DNA of 39,325 bases, taken from the NCBI GenBank assembly GCA_024710805.1, contig JANJUB010000194.1, positions 1 through 39,325 on the forward strand. The letters are read 5' to 3'. Below the pieces are notes generated by a model, which worked only from the letters and a program-made list of their open reading frames with translations, had not been told where the DNA came from and ran no database searches. How positions within the stretch are numbered: the first letter of the stretch is position 1; each line of letters begins with the position of its first letter. A program made the translations under genes and the position numbers. Shown here one piece after another: positions 21,205 through 29,126 of this stretch. This stretch comes from Fimbriimonadaceae bacterium (GTDB lineage Bacteria; Armatimonadota; Fimbriimonadia; Fimbriimonadales; Fimbriimonadaceae).

Positions 21205-23459
21205 CGAGCGGTCGTCGCCCGGAAGCAGCTGATCGTCGCGAGGTTGGCGATCTCGCGCGGCGTCGAGTTGAACGAGGCGACGTTCACGGGGTGGCGCAAG
21301 CCCTCCAGGAGCGGGCCGATCGTCTCGTGGCCCTGGCCAAGGTACGTCGCCAGTTTGAAGGCGATGTTCGCGGCATCGAGGCTCGGGAAAATCAGCACCG
21401 TGGCGTCTCCCCTGATATGGCTGTGAGGGAAGTTGCGCTTTGCGAACTCGGGGAGCAGGGCGACGTCCCCGTGCATCTCTCCATCCACCACCAGGTCGGG
21501 CAGTTCGTGGCGCAGCATCGCGACCGCATCGCGGACCTTCCGGGCGCGCGGATGTCGGCTGTCTCCAAAGTTCGAGAACGACAGCATCGCAATCCTTGGC
21601 TCGATGCCGATATCGCGAGCCAGCGCCGCACCCATCTTCGCGATTCCGGCGAGGGCACGCGCATCGGGATCGACTTGGAGCGTGGTGTCCCCGAAGATCA
21701 GCACTTGACCCTCGATAATCAGGAGGTGGAACCCCGCCGCTCTGAGGACCCCCTCGCGCACCTCGATCAGGGGCAGTAGCGCTCGGATCGTATCCGAGTA
21801 GGCGTCCTCGGCTCCAGCAACCATCGCATCCGCCCGTCCCAGCCGCACCATCATTGCACCGAAGCGCATCGAACTGCCGACGAGGTGCCATGCCTTCTGC
21901 GGAGTAAATCCGTCGCGCGCACCCAAGCGATAGAGCTCATCGGCAAACACGTTTCGGTCTGGCGAGGTCTCGGGGTCGATGACGTCGTAGCTGCCGGCGT
22001 CGATCGAGAGACCGCTGGCTCGCTCGTGGATCACGTCCGGGCGTCCGAGGAGCACCGGGTGCCCCGTCTCCTCCTGAAGCATGATTCGGCAAGCTTCCAG
22101 AACGCGGGTGCACTCACCATCGGCGAAGACGATTCGCTTGCGGTTCGTGCGCGCCACTGATCGGATGCGCTGCATCACGATCTCGCTGTGGCTGGTCATG
22201 CTGCTCAGCCGGACGGAATAGGCATCCCAATCGGTGATCGGCTCTCTCGCGTAGCCAGTCTCGCACGCGGCTTGGGCAACCGCCGAAGAGACAACCTCCA
22301 GCAGGCGCGGATCGAACGGCTTGGGGATGATGTAGTCAGGCCCGAAGTCGAAGTGCTGACCGGCGTAGGCCATGCTGACCTCTTGAGGAACCGGTTCGCG
22401 GGCGAGCGCGGCCAGGGCCTTGGCCGCGGCGACCTTCATCGCCTCGTTGATGCCGGTGGCGCGAACGTCCAGCGCTCCGCGGAAGATGTACGGGAAGCCC
22501 AGCACATTGTTGACCTGGTTCGGGTAGTCGCTCCGTCCGGTGGCGACGATCGCATCCGGGCGGGCGGCTTTGGCCTCGTCGTAGTCGATCTCGGGGTCGG
22601 GGTTGGCAAGGGCAAGAACGATGGGGTCCTTGGCCATCGTGCGAAGCATCTCGCCCGTGACCAGGCCCTTCGCCGAGCAACCGAGGAACACGTCGGCACC
22701 AACCAGCGCCTGGGCGAGCGTGCGTCGGTCGGTCTCTTGGGCGAAATGTTCTTTGTAGCGGTTCATACCGTCCGTGCGACCCCGGAAGATTACGCCCTTC
22801 GAATCCACCATCAGGATGTGCTCGGTTCGTACGCCGAGCGCTTCATAGAACTTTGCGCAGGCGATGGCCGACGCGCCAGCCCCGCTGACGACCACGTGGA
22901 TGTCACCAATCGCCTTGCCATTGAGCTCGAGCGCGTTCAGCAGCGCGGCCCCGGAGATGATTGCGGTTCCGTGCTGATCGTCGTGGAACACGGGAATCTG
23001 CATCGTGCTCCGCAGGGTTTCTTCGATCTCAAAGCACTCGGGGGCCTTAATATCCTCTAAGTTGATCCCCCCAAAGGTGGGCTCGAGCACCTGGCATGCC
23101 CGGATGATCTCTTTCGGATCGGTGGTATCCAACTCGATATCGAATACGTCCACTTGGGCAAACCGCTTGAACAGCACGGCCTTGCCCTCCATCACCGGCT
23201 TGCCCGCCAGCGCGCCGATGGCGCCAAGGCCCAAGACTGCCGTGCCATTGGAGAGAACGGCCACGAGATTGCCTTTGTTCGTGTAGCGATAAGCCAGGTG
23301 CGGATCTTCGGCGATGGCGAGGCAAGGCTCGGCGACGCCGGGTGAGTAGGCGAGGGACAGATCGCGGGCCGTTACGCACGGCTTGGTGGGAATCACCTCG
23401 AGTTTGCCGGGCCGTCCCTGTTCATGATAACGGAGCGCGTCGGAATCGCGGTGAACCAT
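21201..23459 (-). CDS. maeB: NADP-dependent malic enzyme with phosphotransacetylase-like domain
   Basis: 752 residues, the usual MaeB length. Oxidatively decarboxylates malate to pyruvate with NADP, feeding the PFORs upstream. The N-terminal malic domain (about 1-430) shows [58 protein letters not shown] and a nucleotide-binding [13 protein letters not shown] near residue 190. The C-terminal ~320 residues form a phosphotransacetylase-like domain ([34 protein letters not shown]), normally regulatory (acetyl-CoA sensing) and not catalytic. The open frame extends 185 codons upstream through the divergent gene at 23505; this is rejected because family similarity starts at [12 protein letters not shown] (ATG 23459). 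No Shine-Dalgarno is present, but promoter elements end 6 bp before the ATG. Confidence 0.95.
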   Translation of the reverse strand: MVHRDSDALRYHEQGRPGKLEVIPTKPCVTARDLSLAYSPGVAEPCLAIAEDPHLAYRYTNKGNLVAVLSNGTAVLGLGAIGALAGKPVMEGKAVLFKRFAQVDVFDIELDTTDPKEIIRACQVLEPTFGGINLEDIKAPECFEIEETLRSTMQIPVFHDDQHGTAIISGAALLNALELNGKAIGDIHVVVSGAGASAIACAKFYEALGVRTEHILMVDSKGVIFRGRTDGMNRYKEHFAQETDRRTLAQALVGADVFLGCSAKGLVTGEMLRTMAKDPIVLALANPDPEIDYDEAKAARPDAIVATGRSDYPNQVNNVLGFPYIFRGALDVRATGINEAMKVAAAKALAALAREPVPQEVSMAYAGQHFDFGPDYIIPKPFDPRLLEVVSSAVAQAACETGYAREPITDWDAYSVRLSSMTSHSEIVMQRIRSVARTNRKRIVFADGECTRVLEACRIMLQEETGHPVLLGRPDVIHERASGLSIDAGSYDVIDPETSPDRNVFADELYRLGARDGFTPQKAWHLVGSSMRFGAMMVRLGRADAMVAGAEDAYSDTIRALLPLIEVREGVLRAAGFHLLIIEGQVLIFGDTTLQVDPDARALAGIAKMGAALARDIGIEPRIAMLSFSNFGDSRHPRARKVRDAVAMLRHELPDLVVDGEMHGDVALLPEFAKRNFPHSHIRGDATVLIFPSLDAANIAFKLATYLGQGHETIGPLLEGLRHPVNVASFNSTPREIANLATISCFRATTAR

Positions 23460-23465
23460 GCCCCT

Positions 23466-23493
23466 AGTATGTCGAACGAGGGCTGACTGTAAA
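23466..23493 (-). promoter_or_regulatory. Promoter of the malic enzyme gene, probable leaderless transcript
   Basis: On the minus strand TTTACA (23493-23488) is followed after 16 bp by CATACT (23471-23466), 6 bp before ATG 23459. The spacing puts the start of transcription at the start codon. The same segment read on the plus strand has TAAACT (23490-23495), 9 bp before ATG 23505, so divergent promoters may overlap. Confidence 0.5.
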
Positions 23494-23504
23494 CTTAAAA
23501 GACA

Positions 23505-24368
23505 ATGCTCATTGCCGCCCTCTCGTTGTTGCCCATCGTCGTTGCCCCTAAGCCCACCACAAATCCCTTGGGATTCCTCTACGACTTGCCCGAAGGGTGG
23601 TCGGTCGCGGCGACTCAAGGCACCTATCAAGTCCTGAAACGAACCGGTCAAACCGAGAACGAGATCTACATCATCGGCGGTGCTCTCGAGTTCGAAGCCA
23701 AGACCTCGTGGGACAAGAAGCTGCAGGACGAGGACATCGCATTGCTGAAGCAGATGGGTCCCTGGACTCAGAGCGGGGAAGCCCAGAGCTTCGATGCCAA
23801 GGGCGGCAAGGGGATGCTGATGCTCTTTCGGGGAGCGAACCAGGGCGTCGAGTTTGCGGCGCAAGTGTGGTCGCTCCTCGCTGAAAAGAAGCGCTTCGGG
23901 ATTCTCGCAATCACGCCAATCGAGCAGTACGAGGCCCGCTATGCCGAGTTCTTCAAGATCGCGGCCAGTCTGCGACCCGACCCCGCGCGGAAGCTCTCCA
24001 CCAACAATGCCCACGCCAAGACGTGGAGTCAGCGCATTGCCGGCTTCAAGTTGGTGGCGAGCACGGCTGGCAACAGCAACAGCGGATCGGGTTCAGCAGG
24101 TGATGCGGGAGAATACGCGTTCACGTTCCTCCCGGATGGTACGTTCCAGTTCGCATCGCGCCGGATGACGTTCATCAGCGCGGGCGACTTCAGCGCAAAC
24201 AGCCAGAGTAACGATGAGGCGGTCGGTACGTGGTCCGTCCAATCGGACGGTAAGAAGGCGCTACTGGTGCTCAAACCGGTTGGCAAGCCGACTGAGCAAC
24301 TGGAACTCTCGCAGAGCGGAGAATACGTGCTGCTGAGCGGGAGAGCGTTCCGCAAGGTGCGGCTCTAA
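23505..24368 (+). CDS. Hypothetical exported protein
   Basis: 287 residues with a short N-terminal hydrophobic segment ([17 protein letters not shown]) that may act as a signal peptide. I do not recognise the family. The first half ([35 protein letters not shown]) resembles secreted proteins in which a 'DLPEGW' strand opens a small alpha/beta domain. A Gly/Ser/Asn-rich linker near 190 leads to a C-terminal part with [18 protein letters not shown] and [10 protein letters not shown], a beta-rich lipocalin-like or 'expression of phenotype' pattern seen in many uncharacterised secreted proteins. It is divergent from maeB with a shared 45-bp spacer; no function is proposed. Confidence 0.83.
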   Translation: MLIAALSLLPIVVAPKPTTNPLGFLYDLPEGWSVAATQGTYQVLKRTGQTENEIYIIGGALEFEAKTSWDKKLQDEDIALLKQMGPWTQSGEAQSFDAKGGKGMLMLFRGANQGVEFAAQVWSLLAEKKRFGILAITPIEQYEARYAEFFKIAASLRPDPARKLSTNNAHAKTWSQRIAGFKLVASTAGNSNSGSGSAGDAGEYAFTFLPDGTFQFASRRMTFISAGDFSANSQSNDEAVGTWSVQSDGKKALLVLKPVGKPTEQLELSQSGEYVLLSGRAFRKVRL

Positions 24369-24377
24369 CAGAGTTGT

Positions 24378-24401
24378 GGGGCCGAGATAGTTCTCGGCCC
24401 C
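24378..24401. terminator. Bidirectional terminator-like hairpin between convergent genes
   Basis: Perfect 10-bp stem, GGGGCCGAGA / TCTCGGCCCC, with a TAGT loop, 9 bp after the stop of the upstream plus-strand gene and 21 bp past the stop of the minus-strand gene. No T-run follows in either direction, so Rho-independent efficiency is uncertain. Confidence 0.6.
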
Positions 24402-24422
24402 GGTGTCTTGGGAGTCAAGGTC

Positions 24423-24887
24423 CTAATGGACAGTTAGATTTCCGCTCTTGATGGGGAACGGGCCGATGAAGCCATTGCCGAAGGGAGGCACGTTAAGCCA
24501 CTGGTAGCCTAGCATGTCGCCATTGCGTCCGGGCGTGCCGCCATCCTTTACGGAGACGCGGATGATTCCGCCCACCGCGAACGGATAGGGGTTGCTGTAC
24601 GTAACGAGGACATCAAAGAAGGCCTCTTTCGTAAGCAAGTTCACTTCCGCGTTGACGACCATGCCACCAAAGGCGTGCGGATACATTCCACCCACGGTCA
24701 TCCAGTCCATCCAGCCCTTGTCGCCCGTCATGCCCATGTCGTGGGCGTTGAAGGAGACGTTTGCTACGCCGCCAAAGAAGTCGAACGCTACCGTTCCATT
24801 TGCTTTGGGGTGAGATTGCGCAACGGCTCCACCCACGATTCCCACGGCCAGAAGGGCCATTGCGAAGGGTTTCATTAACTTTCTCAT
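24423..24887 (-). CDS. Small secreted hypothetical protein
   Basis: 154 residues with a clear signal peptide (MRKLMKPFAMALLAVGIVGGAVAQ, cleavage probably after AQ). The mature part is Gly-, Asn- and aromatic-rich and probably beta-structured (GTVAFDFFGGVANVSFNAHD, GGIIRVSVKDGG). I do not recognise the family. ATG 24887 is chosen because GAGGTG lies 7 bp upstream; the in-frame ATGs further upstream lack this and would bury the signal peptide. Monocistronic by position, with a hairpin beyond its 3' end. Confidence 0.83.
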   Translation of the reverse strand: MRKLMKPFAMALLAVGIVGGAVAQSHPKANGTVAFDFFGGVANVSFNAHDMGMTGDKGWMDWMTVGGMYPHAFGGMVVNAEVNLLTKEAFFDVLVTYSNPYPFAVGGIIRVSVKDGGTPGRNGDMLGYQWLNVPPFGNGFIGPFPIKSGNLTVH

Positions 24888-24973
24888 GTCACACACCTCA
24901 GGTTCAAAATAGCCCATCGGCGACACGAATTGATGCCCTTACCTTCCCGTCCTAAGAAGTTGGGACAGTCGCT

Positions 24974-25747
24974 TTAAGCGCCGACGACCGAGCGGGCGTG
25001 CTCGAAGAACTGAACCAGATTCTTGGCTCGAAACTCCGCGGGATAGCCGACCACGATCCAACCGTTGTCCACATACCATCGCTCGCCCTTGGGCGAACTG
25101 AGCAAGGTTGGTCGCACCGAAAGGTCGAGGAAGCGATGGGCGGTATCCGCAGCGCCGTAGACGACCCACTTGTCGTCGAACTCGTCGTCACCGAGGATCA
25201 CGTCTTCGCCGAACTGACGGTTTGAGAGGCGGGTCTCGCCCAAGCGCGGCCGGATCGCGACGAGCCAGTTGGTCACCTGGTCGGGCTTGGCAAACGCGAT
25301 GATCGTGTAGGTGTGGGTGACCGTGTGCTTTCCGCTACCGGTGACGTGTTGGTGCTCGAAGACGAGGAGTTGCGGGTTGTAGGCCATCCATTGGATGCCT
25401 CCCACCCCGTTTCGGAGGTCGTAAACCCGCTGCATGCCTTCGAGATGCGGAACCACGTAGTTGCGGATGGACTCCGGCGGGTCGGCGACGGTTTCCAATC
25501 CGTACTCCTTGAGCGCAATCGCGATTTCATCGAGTCGGCGGAGTCTCATGCGGCCCGAGAGGATCGCCGCGATGATGATCATGATGAGCAGCGGCAGCAC
25601 CGCGAAGAGCAGGATCCAGGCTTGGAGTCGCTCCTGATAGGGATGGAGCAGGTAAATCGTGACGATCTGACCCGCCAAGCCGATCAGGATCATGACGAAC
25701 CAGAATAGGCTCTCGCGGGCGTTGCCGCCTTTGTAAGGTGTTGTCAA
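24974..25747 (-). CDS. Hypothetical membrane protein with two N-terminal helices
   Basis: 257 residues: two transmembrane helices near 12-34 (LFWFVMILIGLAGQIVTIYLL) and 42-63 (AWILLFAVLPLLIMIIIAAIL), then a basic loop and a cytoplasmic-looking soluble domain of about 190 residues (LLVFEHQHVTGSGKHTVTHTYTIIAF, KWVVYGAADTAHRFLD). The layout recalls uncharacterised DUF3137-type proteins with two helices and a tail, but that similarity is only a general impression. It is divergent from the lipoprotein gene at 25796 with a 48-bp spacer. No function is proposed. Confidence 0.83.
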   Translation of the reverse strand: MTTPYKGGNARESLFWFVMILIGLAGQIVTIYLLHPYQERLQAWILLFAVLPLLIMIIIAAILSGRMRLRRLDEIAIALKEYGLETVADPPESIRNYVVPHLEGMQRVYDLRNGVGGIQWMAYNPQLLVFEHQHVTGSGKHTVTHTYTIIAFAKPDQVTNWLVAIRPRLGETRLSNRQFGEDVILGDDEFDDKWVVYGAADTAHRFLDLSVRPTLLSSPKGERWYVDNGWIVVGYPAEFRAKNLVQFFEHARSVVGA

Positions 25748-25760
25748 AGCGCTCTCCGAG

Positions 25761-25790
25761 TTGCCGAAAAGTCCTGCACTCCCCTATAAT
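25761..25790 (+). promoter_or_regulatory. Sigma70-type promoter giving a probable leaderless transcript
   Basis: TTGCCG (25761-25766), an 18-bp spacer and a consensus TATAAT (25785-25790) end only 5 bp before ATG 25796. Transcription should begin within a few bases of the ATG, leaving no room for a ribosome-binding site. Confidence 0.7.
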
Positions 25791-25795
25791 GGACC

Positions 25796-26557
25796 ATGGT
25801 GCTCAATCGGATTGCGGGTTTCCTGCTCCTAACGCTCATGGCTACCGGGTGTAGAAAGGGTGAGCGGTCCGTCAGCGCTGAACGACCGCCGGATTGGTAC
25901 TACGAGATTGCCATCGAGAAGCCGGTCATCAGCAAAGGCCGGAAGACCGTCTTCAGGCTCAGTCAGGGCATTCGAATCTACCGGGAAGGAAAGGCGTTGA
26001 CCTTATCACCGAATGGCTTCGGAATGGACAACGATACTCCACCGCCGAAGCCCTCAGAACTTCAACCGGGTGGCTTTTGGTTGCGCCGAGAACGCGGACA
26101 TCCGTGGGAGATTTCGCCCGATGAACCCGTTTCACGCCGTCCGACCTTCCGCAATGTGTTGGAGCACGGTTATGGAGAGGTGGTTTCAGCATTGGGGGTC
26201 GATGCCGTTGGCCCCGTCGACTATCCCGAGATCACGGCTTATAGGAAGGTAGGCGACTCCTGGCCCGTTTCCATCATTGTGGGGACCCGCCACAACAAGC
26301 GTAGAGTCGCCATGGTTTGCACCTTGCGAGAAGGTGTCGACGGCCGGAGAATCGAGTTCATCACGGCGGATTCGAGTAGGCAAAAGGGGGCATGGACGAT
26401 CGACGCCAAGGGTGAGTTGGTCGCTTACGAATCAGAGCAGATAGTCATCTCTACCCCAGTTGGAGTCCCCGAGAAGACGTCGATCTCGAAGGTCACGGTG
26501 AAGAAGAAGTTGGCCGCAAAACCAACGCCTCCGCCGACCGCGCGACAGGCGCTCTAG
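25796..26557 (+). CDS. Hypothetical lipoprotein
   Basis: 253 residues with a lipoprotein signal: MVLNRIAGFLLLTLMATGC, lipobox MATGC with C19 as the lipidated residue. The mature protein is basic at its C-terminus (KVTVKKKLAAKPTPPP) and has no motif I recognise; WYYEIAIEKPVISKGRKTVF and VVSALGVDAVGPVDYPEITAYR are the most structured parts. Starts without a Shine-Dalgarno, directly behind a near-consensus -10 box. Its TAG stop overlaps the convergent kynureninase stop as CTAG. Confidence 0.87.
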   Translation: MVLNRIAGFLLLTLMATGCRKGERSVSAERPPDWYYEIAIEKPVISKGRKTVFRLSQGIRIYREGKALTLSPNGFGMDNDTPPPKPSELQPGGFWLRRERGHPWEISPDEPVSRRPTFRNVLEHGYGEVVSALGVDAVGPVDYPEITAYRKVGDSWPVSIIVGTRHNKRRVAMVCTLREGVDGRRIEFITADSSRQKGAWTIDAKGELVAYESEQIVISTPVGVPEKTSISKVTVKKKLAAKPTPPPTARQAL

Positions 26558-27744
26558 CAGCCCTGGACCCTGGCCGTAATCTCTGCTGCACGATGGAGCT
26601 CGTCCACCGAGTTCAGCAGGTCGGGGCCAAAACGCACGTTGCCGCTCCGGGTGTCCGTGTTGACTCCCGCTCGGTACAGCGCTTCTCGAAACGCTTTCGC
26701 ATCCGCGTGGGGCATCAGAGCAAAACCGCCGAACTGGGTCGGATCAGACGGATCGAAGAACGGCACCCCGTTCCTTCGGAATGCCTCGCGCAACTCGGCG
26801 AGCTGTACGAGCGAGTACTCGCGCAAGCGATCGACGCCCATCTCCAGCGTGAACTCCAATCCCGAGCGGGCCTGATAGAACGGTAGGATCGCGGGCGTGG
26901 ATTCGAGCCAACCGTCGCCCCCCTCCGCGCGGATGGGCTCTTCAGGCCGGGCGTAGCTCCACACATCCTTCTTCGCAAACCAGCCGGTATCCAGCGTGCG
27001 CAGGTCCATCGCCCGAGGATGGATGGCCAACCAGCACGCACCGGTTCCGCCGCGCACGTACTTGTAGGACCCTCCCACCATGAAGTCGCAGCCGAGATCA
27101 TCCATCGAGAGCGGAATGACTCCGGCGGCATGATAGACATCGACGACGACTCTTGCGCCGACCGTATGTGCTTTCGCGACGATCTCAGCTAGGCCGTCGA
27201 TGATCTGACCGGTCGTGAACACGACCGCCGAAACCATGACCACGTCGACCCCCGGCTCGATCGCGGCGAGAATGTCGGAGGTATCGAAGAGCGCGGGGCT
27301 ACCCGGCGGCGGTTCAACCCATCGCACGTCGGCGCGGCCGCGCTCGCGATAGGTCTTGAGAATGAAGTCGATGCTGTCGAACTCCCCTCGCGTGGCAACG
27401 ACGGTCACCTTGTCCTTCGGGATCGCGTTCAAAACCGCGCGGAACCCCTGCCCGGCTGCCGTCTTGGGGACGACGTCTCCCGGCTTGGAGAGCCCGATCA
27501 GCCGGGCGATGTTGTCCCGAAACCGGCGTGCCTCATCCATCCAACCGCCGTCGTCCCAGACGCCGTCGAGCCGTTCGTACCAAAGGTCGAGCGCCTCTTG
27601 GACATCGGCGGCAAGGCGATCCAGCGGCCGGCCCAGAGAGTGGTTGGCGAGATAGATCTCGTCGCGTTGCAACACCCGCGAGAAGCGGGGCCACACGTGC
27701 TCGCGCAATCCGGCTTCGGTCAAGGCACCCGCCGGCAAGCTCAT
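26554..27744 (-). CDS. kynU: Kynureninase-like PLP enzyme
   Basis: 396-residue class V fold-type I PLP enzyme. Probably cleaves L-kynurenine to anthranilate and alanine. The Schiff-base lysine is K228 in GGSYKYVRGGTG, close to the kynureninase pattern, preceded by the PLP-binding aspartate segment VDVYHAAGVIPLSMDDLGCDFMVGG. The N-terminal IYLANHSLGRPL loop matches the substrate loop of the family. ATG 27744 overlaps the TGA of the dioxygenase as ATGA; the longer in-frame extension lies inside that gene. No arylformamidase gene, the expected middle step, is in the window. Confidence 0.92.
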   Translation of the reverse strand: MSLPAGALTEAGLREHVWPRFSRVLQRDEIYLANHSLGRPLDRLAADVQEALDLWYERLDGVWDDGGWMDEARRFRDNIARLIGLSKPGDVVPKTAAGQGFRAVLNAIPKDKVTVVATRGEFDSIDFILKTYRERGRADVRWVEPPPGSPALFDTSDILAAIEPGVDVVMVSAVVFTTGQIIDGLAEIVAKAHTVGARVVVDVYHAAGVIPLSMDDLGCDFMVGGSYKYVRGGTGACWLAIHPRAMDLRTLDTGWFAKKDVWSYARPEEPIRAEGGDGWLESTPAILPFYQARSGLEFTLEMGVDRLREYSLVQLAELREAFRRNGVPFFDPSDPTQFGGFALMPHADAKAFREALYRAGVNTDTRSGNVRFGPDLLNSVDELHRAAEITARVQGC

Positions 27745-28577
27745 CGGCCGATCTCCGTGCGCACGTCCCATAGCTCGGGGAACAGCCGGATGCCGAGCCC
27801 CTTCGCAAGGAACGGAATGCCCGACGAGCCGCCGGTGCCCATCTTGAAGCCGATGATCCGCTCGACGGTCTTCATGTGGCGGTAGCGCCAAAGCGAGAAC
27901 TGCTCTTCGACATCGACCAGCTTCTCGCACATCTCGTACGCATCCCAATACTGGGTGGGATCTTCGTAGATGCGCTTGAACACGGCGATGACATCCGCAC
28001 TTTCCTCATAGGGCTGCGACCAATCGCGTTCGACGCGGTCGGCAGGAATCGCGAAACGCCGCCGCGCGAGGTGGCGCAGGAACTCGTCGTACAGACTCGG
28101 TGTGTTGAGGAGCGCCGTTAGCTCGGCGTGGATCTCTGGCGCATGTTGAAACACCTTGATCGCCTTGGCGTCCTTGTTGCCGAACAGAAACTCGATCATG
28201 CGGTTCTGATAGCTTTGGAGACCGCTCGCCTGGCCCAGCACACCGCGGAACTGGGCGTACTCGCTCGGGGTCAGCGTTTCGAGCACCGCCCACTGCTCGA
28301 AAAGCATGCGCTGGATCTGCTTCACGCGAGCGAGGATCTTGAAGCAGGGCTCGAGTTTGTCGTGCTTGACATGCTCGACCGCTGATTTCAGCTCGTGGAT
28401 CGCGAGCTTCATCCAGAGCTCGGACGTCTGGTGTTGGATGATGAAGAGCAGCTCGTCGTGGTGGTCGGAAATCGGCTTCTGCGAGTCGAGAATCTGGTCC
28501 AACCCCAGATAGCTGCCGTAATCGAGCTTGTTCTCAAAATCGGTCTGGATGGTGTCTTCAAAGGCGCGCTCGGCCAT
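27741..28577 (-). CDS. kynA: Tryptophan 2,3-dioxygenase
   Basis: 278-residue haem enzyme opening the indole ring of L-tryptophan to N-formylkynurenine with O2; cytoplasmic. Visible features: HQTSELWMKL with active-site H49, QSYQNRMIEFLFGNK with the substrate-binding arginine R126, the proximal haem ligand H234 in RYRHMKTVER and the flexible GTGGSSG loop (T248). Length and layout are those of bacterial TDO. Two-gene operon with kynU. Use of O2 shows that the organism meets oxygen at least part of the time, despite the PFORs. Confidence 0.97.
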   Translation of the reverse strand: MAERAFEDTIQTDFENKLDYGSYLGLDQILDSQKPISDHHDELLFIIQHQTSELWMKLAIHELKSAVEHVKHDKLEPCFKILARVKQIQRMLFEQWAVLETLTPSEYAQFRGVLGQASGLQSYQNRMIEFLFGNKDAKAIKVFQHAPEIHAELTALLNTPSLYDEFLRHLARRRFAIPADRVERDWSQPYEESADVIAVFKRIYEDPTQYWDAYEMCEKLVDVEEQFSLWRYRHMKTVERIIGFKMGTGGSSGIPFLAKGLGIRLFPELWDVRTEIGR

Positions 28578-28647
28578 TCGAGGACGTTACCCGGGGGAGG
28601 TTCAAACTCGTTCGGGTTGCTCGGAGTTGACGCAACCCCAAGTTCAC

Positions 28648-28683
28648 GGGGGCCGCTAAGCTGAGTGAAGCTCAGTGGCCCCC
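28648..28683 (-). terminator. Strong hairpin after ccmE, probable end of the cytochrome operon
   Basis: Outer stem GGGGGCC (28648-28654) pairs with GGCCCCC (28677-28683); inner stem CTGAG/CTCAG closes a TGAAG loop, with an asymmetric bulge between. It lies 34 bp downstream of the ccmE stop and before the next minus-strand operon. No T-run follows, so termination may need Rho or the hairpin may protect the 3' end. Confidence 0.5.
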
Positions 28684-28717
28684 AAGTTTTGCTAGGGTTA
28701 TTCCACCCGGGCAAACA

Positions 28718-29110
28718 CTACGTAGGCGACTTCGCCTTTGAAGCCGCGTCGTTCTCGCTCTCGTACTTCGAAGGACACTTCACGAGCATCTGCTTCGAGT
28801 GGAACGAACCGTTCTCCTGGTAGCCGATGACAACGACCTGCGTTGCGGAAGCAAGGTTCGACTGCGGCGGGCCCGTGTAGATCACCGGAATCTCGCCGGT
28901 CTCGTCCTTAAGGACGAAGCGGGTCTCGCGACCGAGCGTGTTCAACGTCAGCGACCCAGGAACGAGCTGCCCCACGACGTGGACGTCGCGGCTTTGCGCA
29001 GCGGCCTCTTTGATGGTGACGTAAGGGCTGGCGTTCTGGACGAACACCGTCGTCAGCCCCACGGTCGCCACGAGGGCGACGACTCCAGAAATCAATGCAC
29101 CTTGTCTCAT
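28718..29110 (-). CDS. ccmE: CcmE-like periplasmic haem chaperone, CXXXY type
   Basis: 130 residues: an N-terminal membrane anchor (about 5-25), then a small OB-fold domain (VHVVGQLVPGSL, RFVLKDETGEIPVIYTGPPQ, VVVIGYQENGSFHSKQMLVKC). Classical CcmE binds haem through the histidine of HxxxY; here the motif is C112-P-S-K-Y116. This CXXXY form is the one known from Desulfovibrio and archaea, in a Ccm variant that lacks some classical components. GAGAGG lies just before ATG 29110. As the last gene of the multihaem operon it probably delivers haem to the cytochromes encoded upstream, together with CcmF. The OB-fold pattern and CXXXY support the call. Confidence 0.8.
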   Translation of the reverse strand: MRQGALISGVVALVATVGLTTVFVQNASPYVTIKEAAAQSRDVHVVGQLVPGSLTLNTLGRETRFVLKDETGEIPVIYTGPPQSNLASATQVVVIGYQENGSFHSKQMLVKCPSKYESENDAASKAKSPT

Positions 29111-29126
29111 ATTGCCTCTCTATCTC

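Noticed and set aside
23460-24014. 185-codon N-terminal extension of the malic enzyme frame
   Set aside because: It runs antisense through the exported-protein gene at 23505, and family similarity begins exactly at ATG 23459.
27745-27948. Longer start of the kynureninase frame
   Set aside because: It lies inside the dioxygenase gene; the ATGA overlap at 27741-27744 gives the normal N-terminus.
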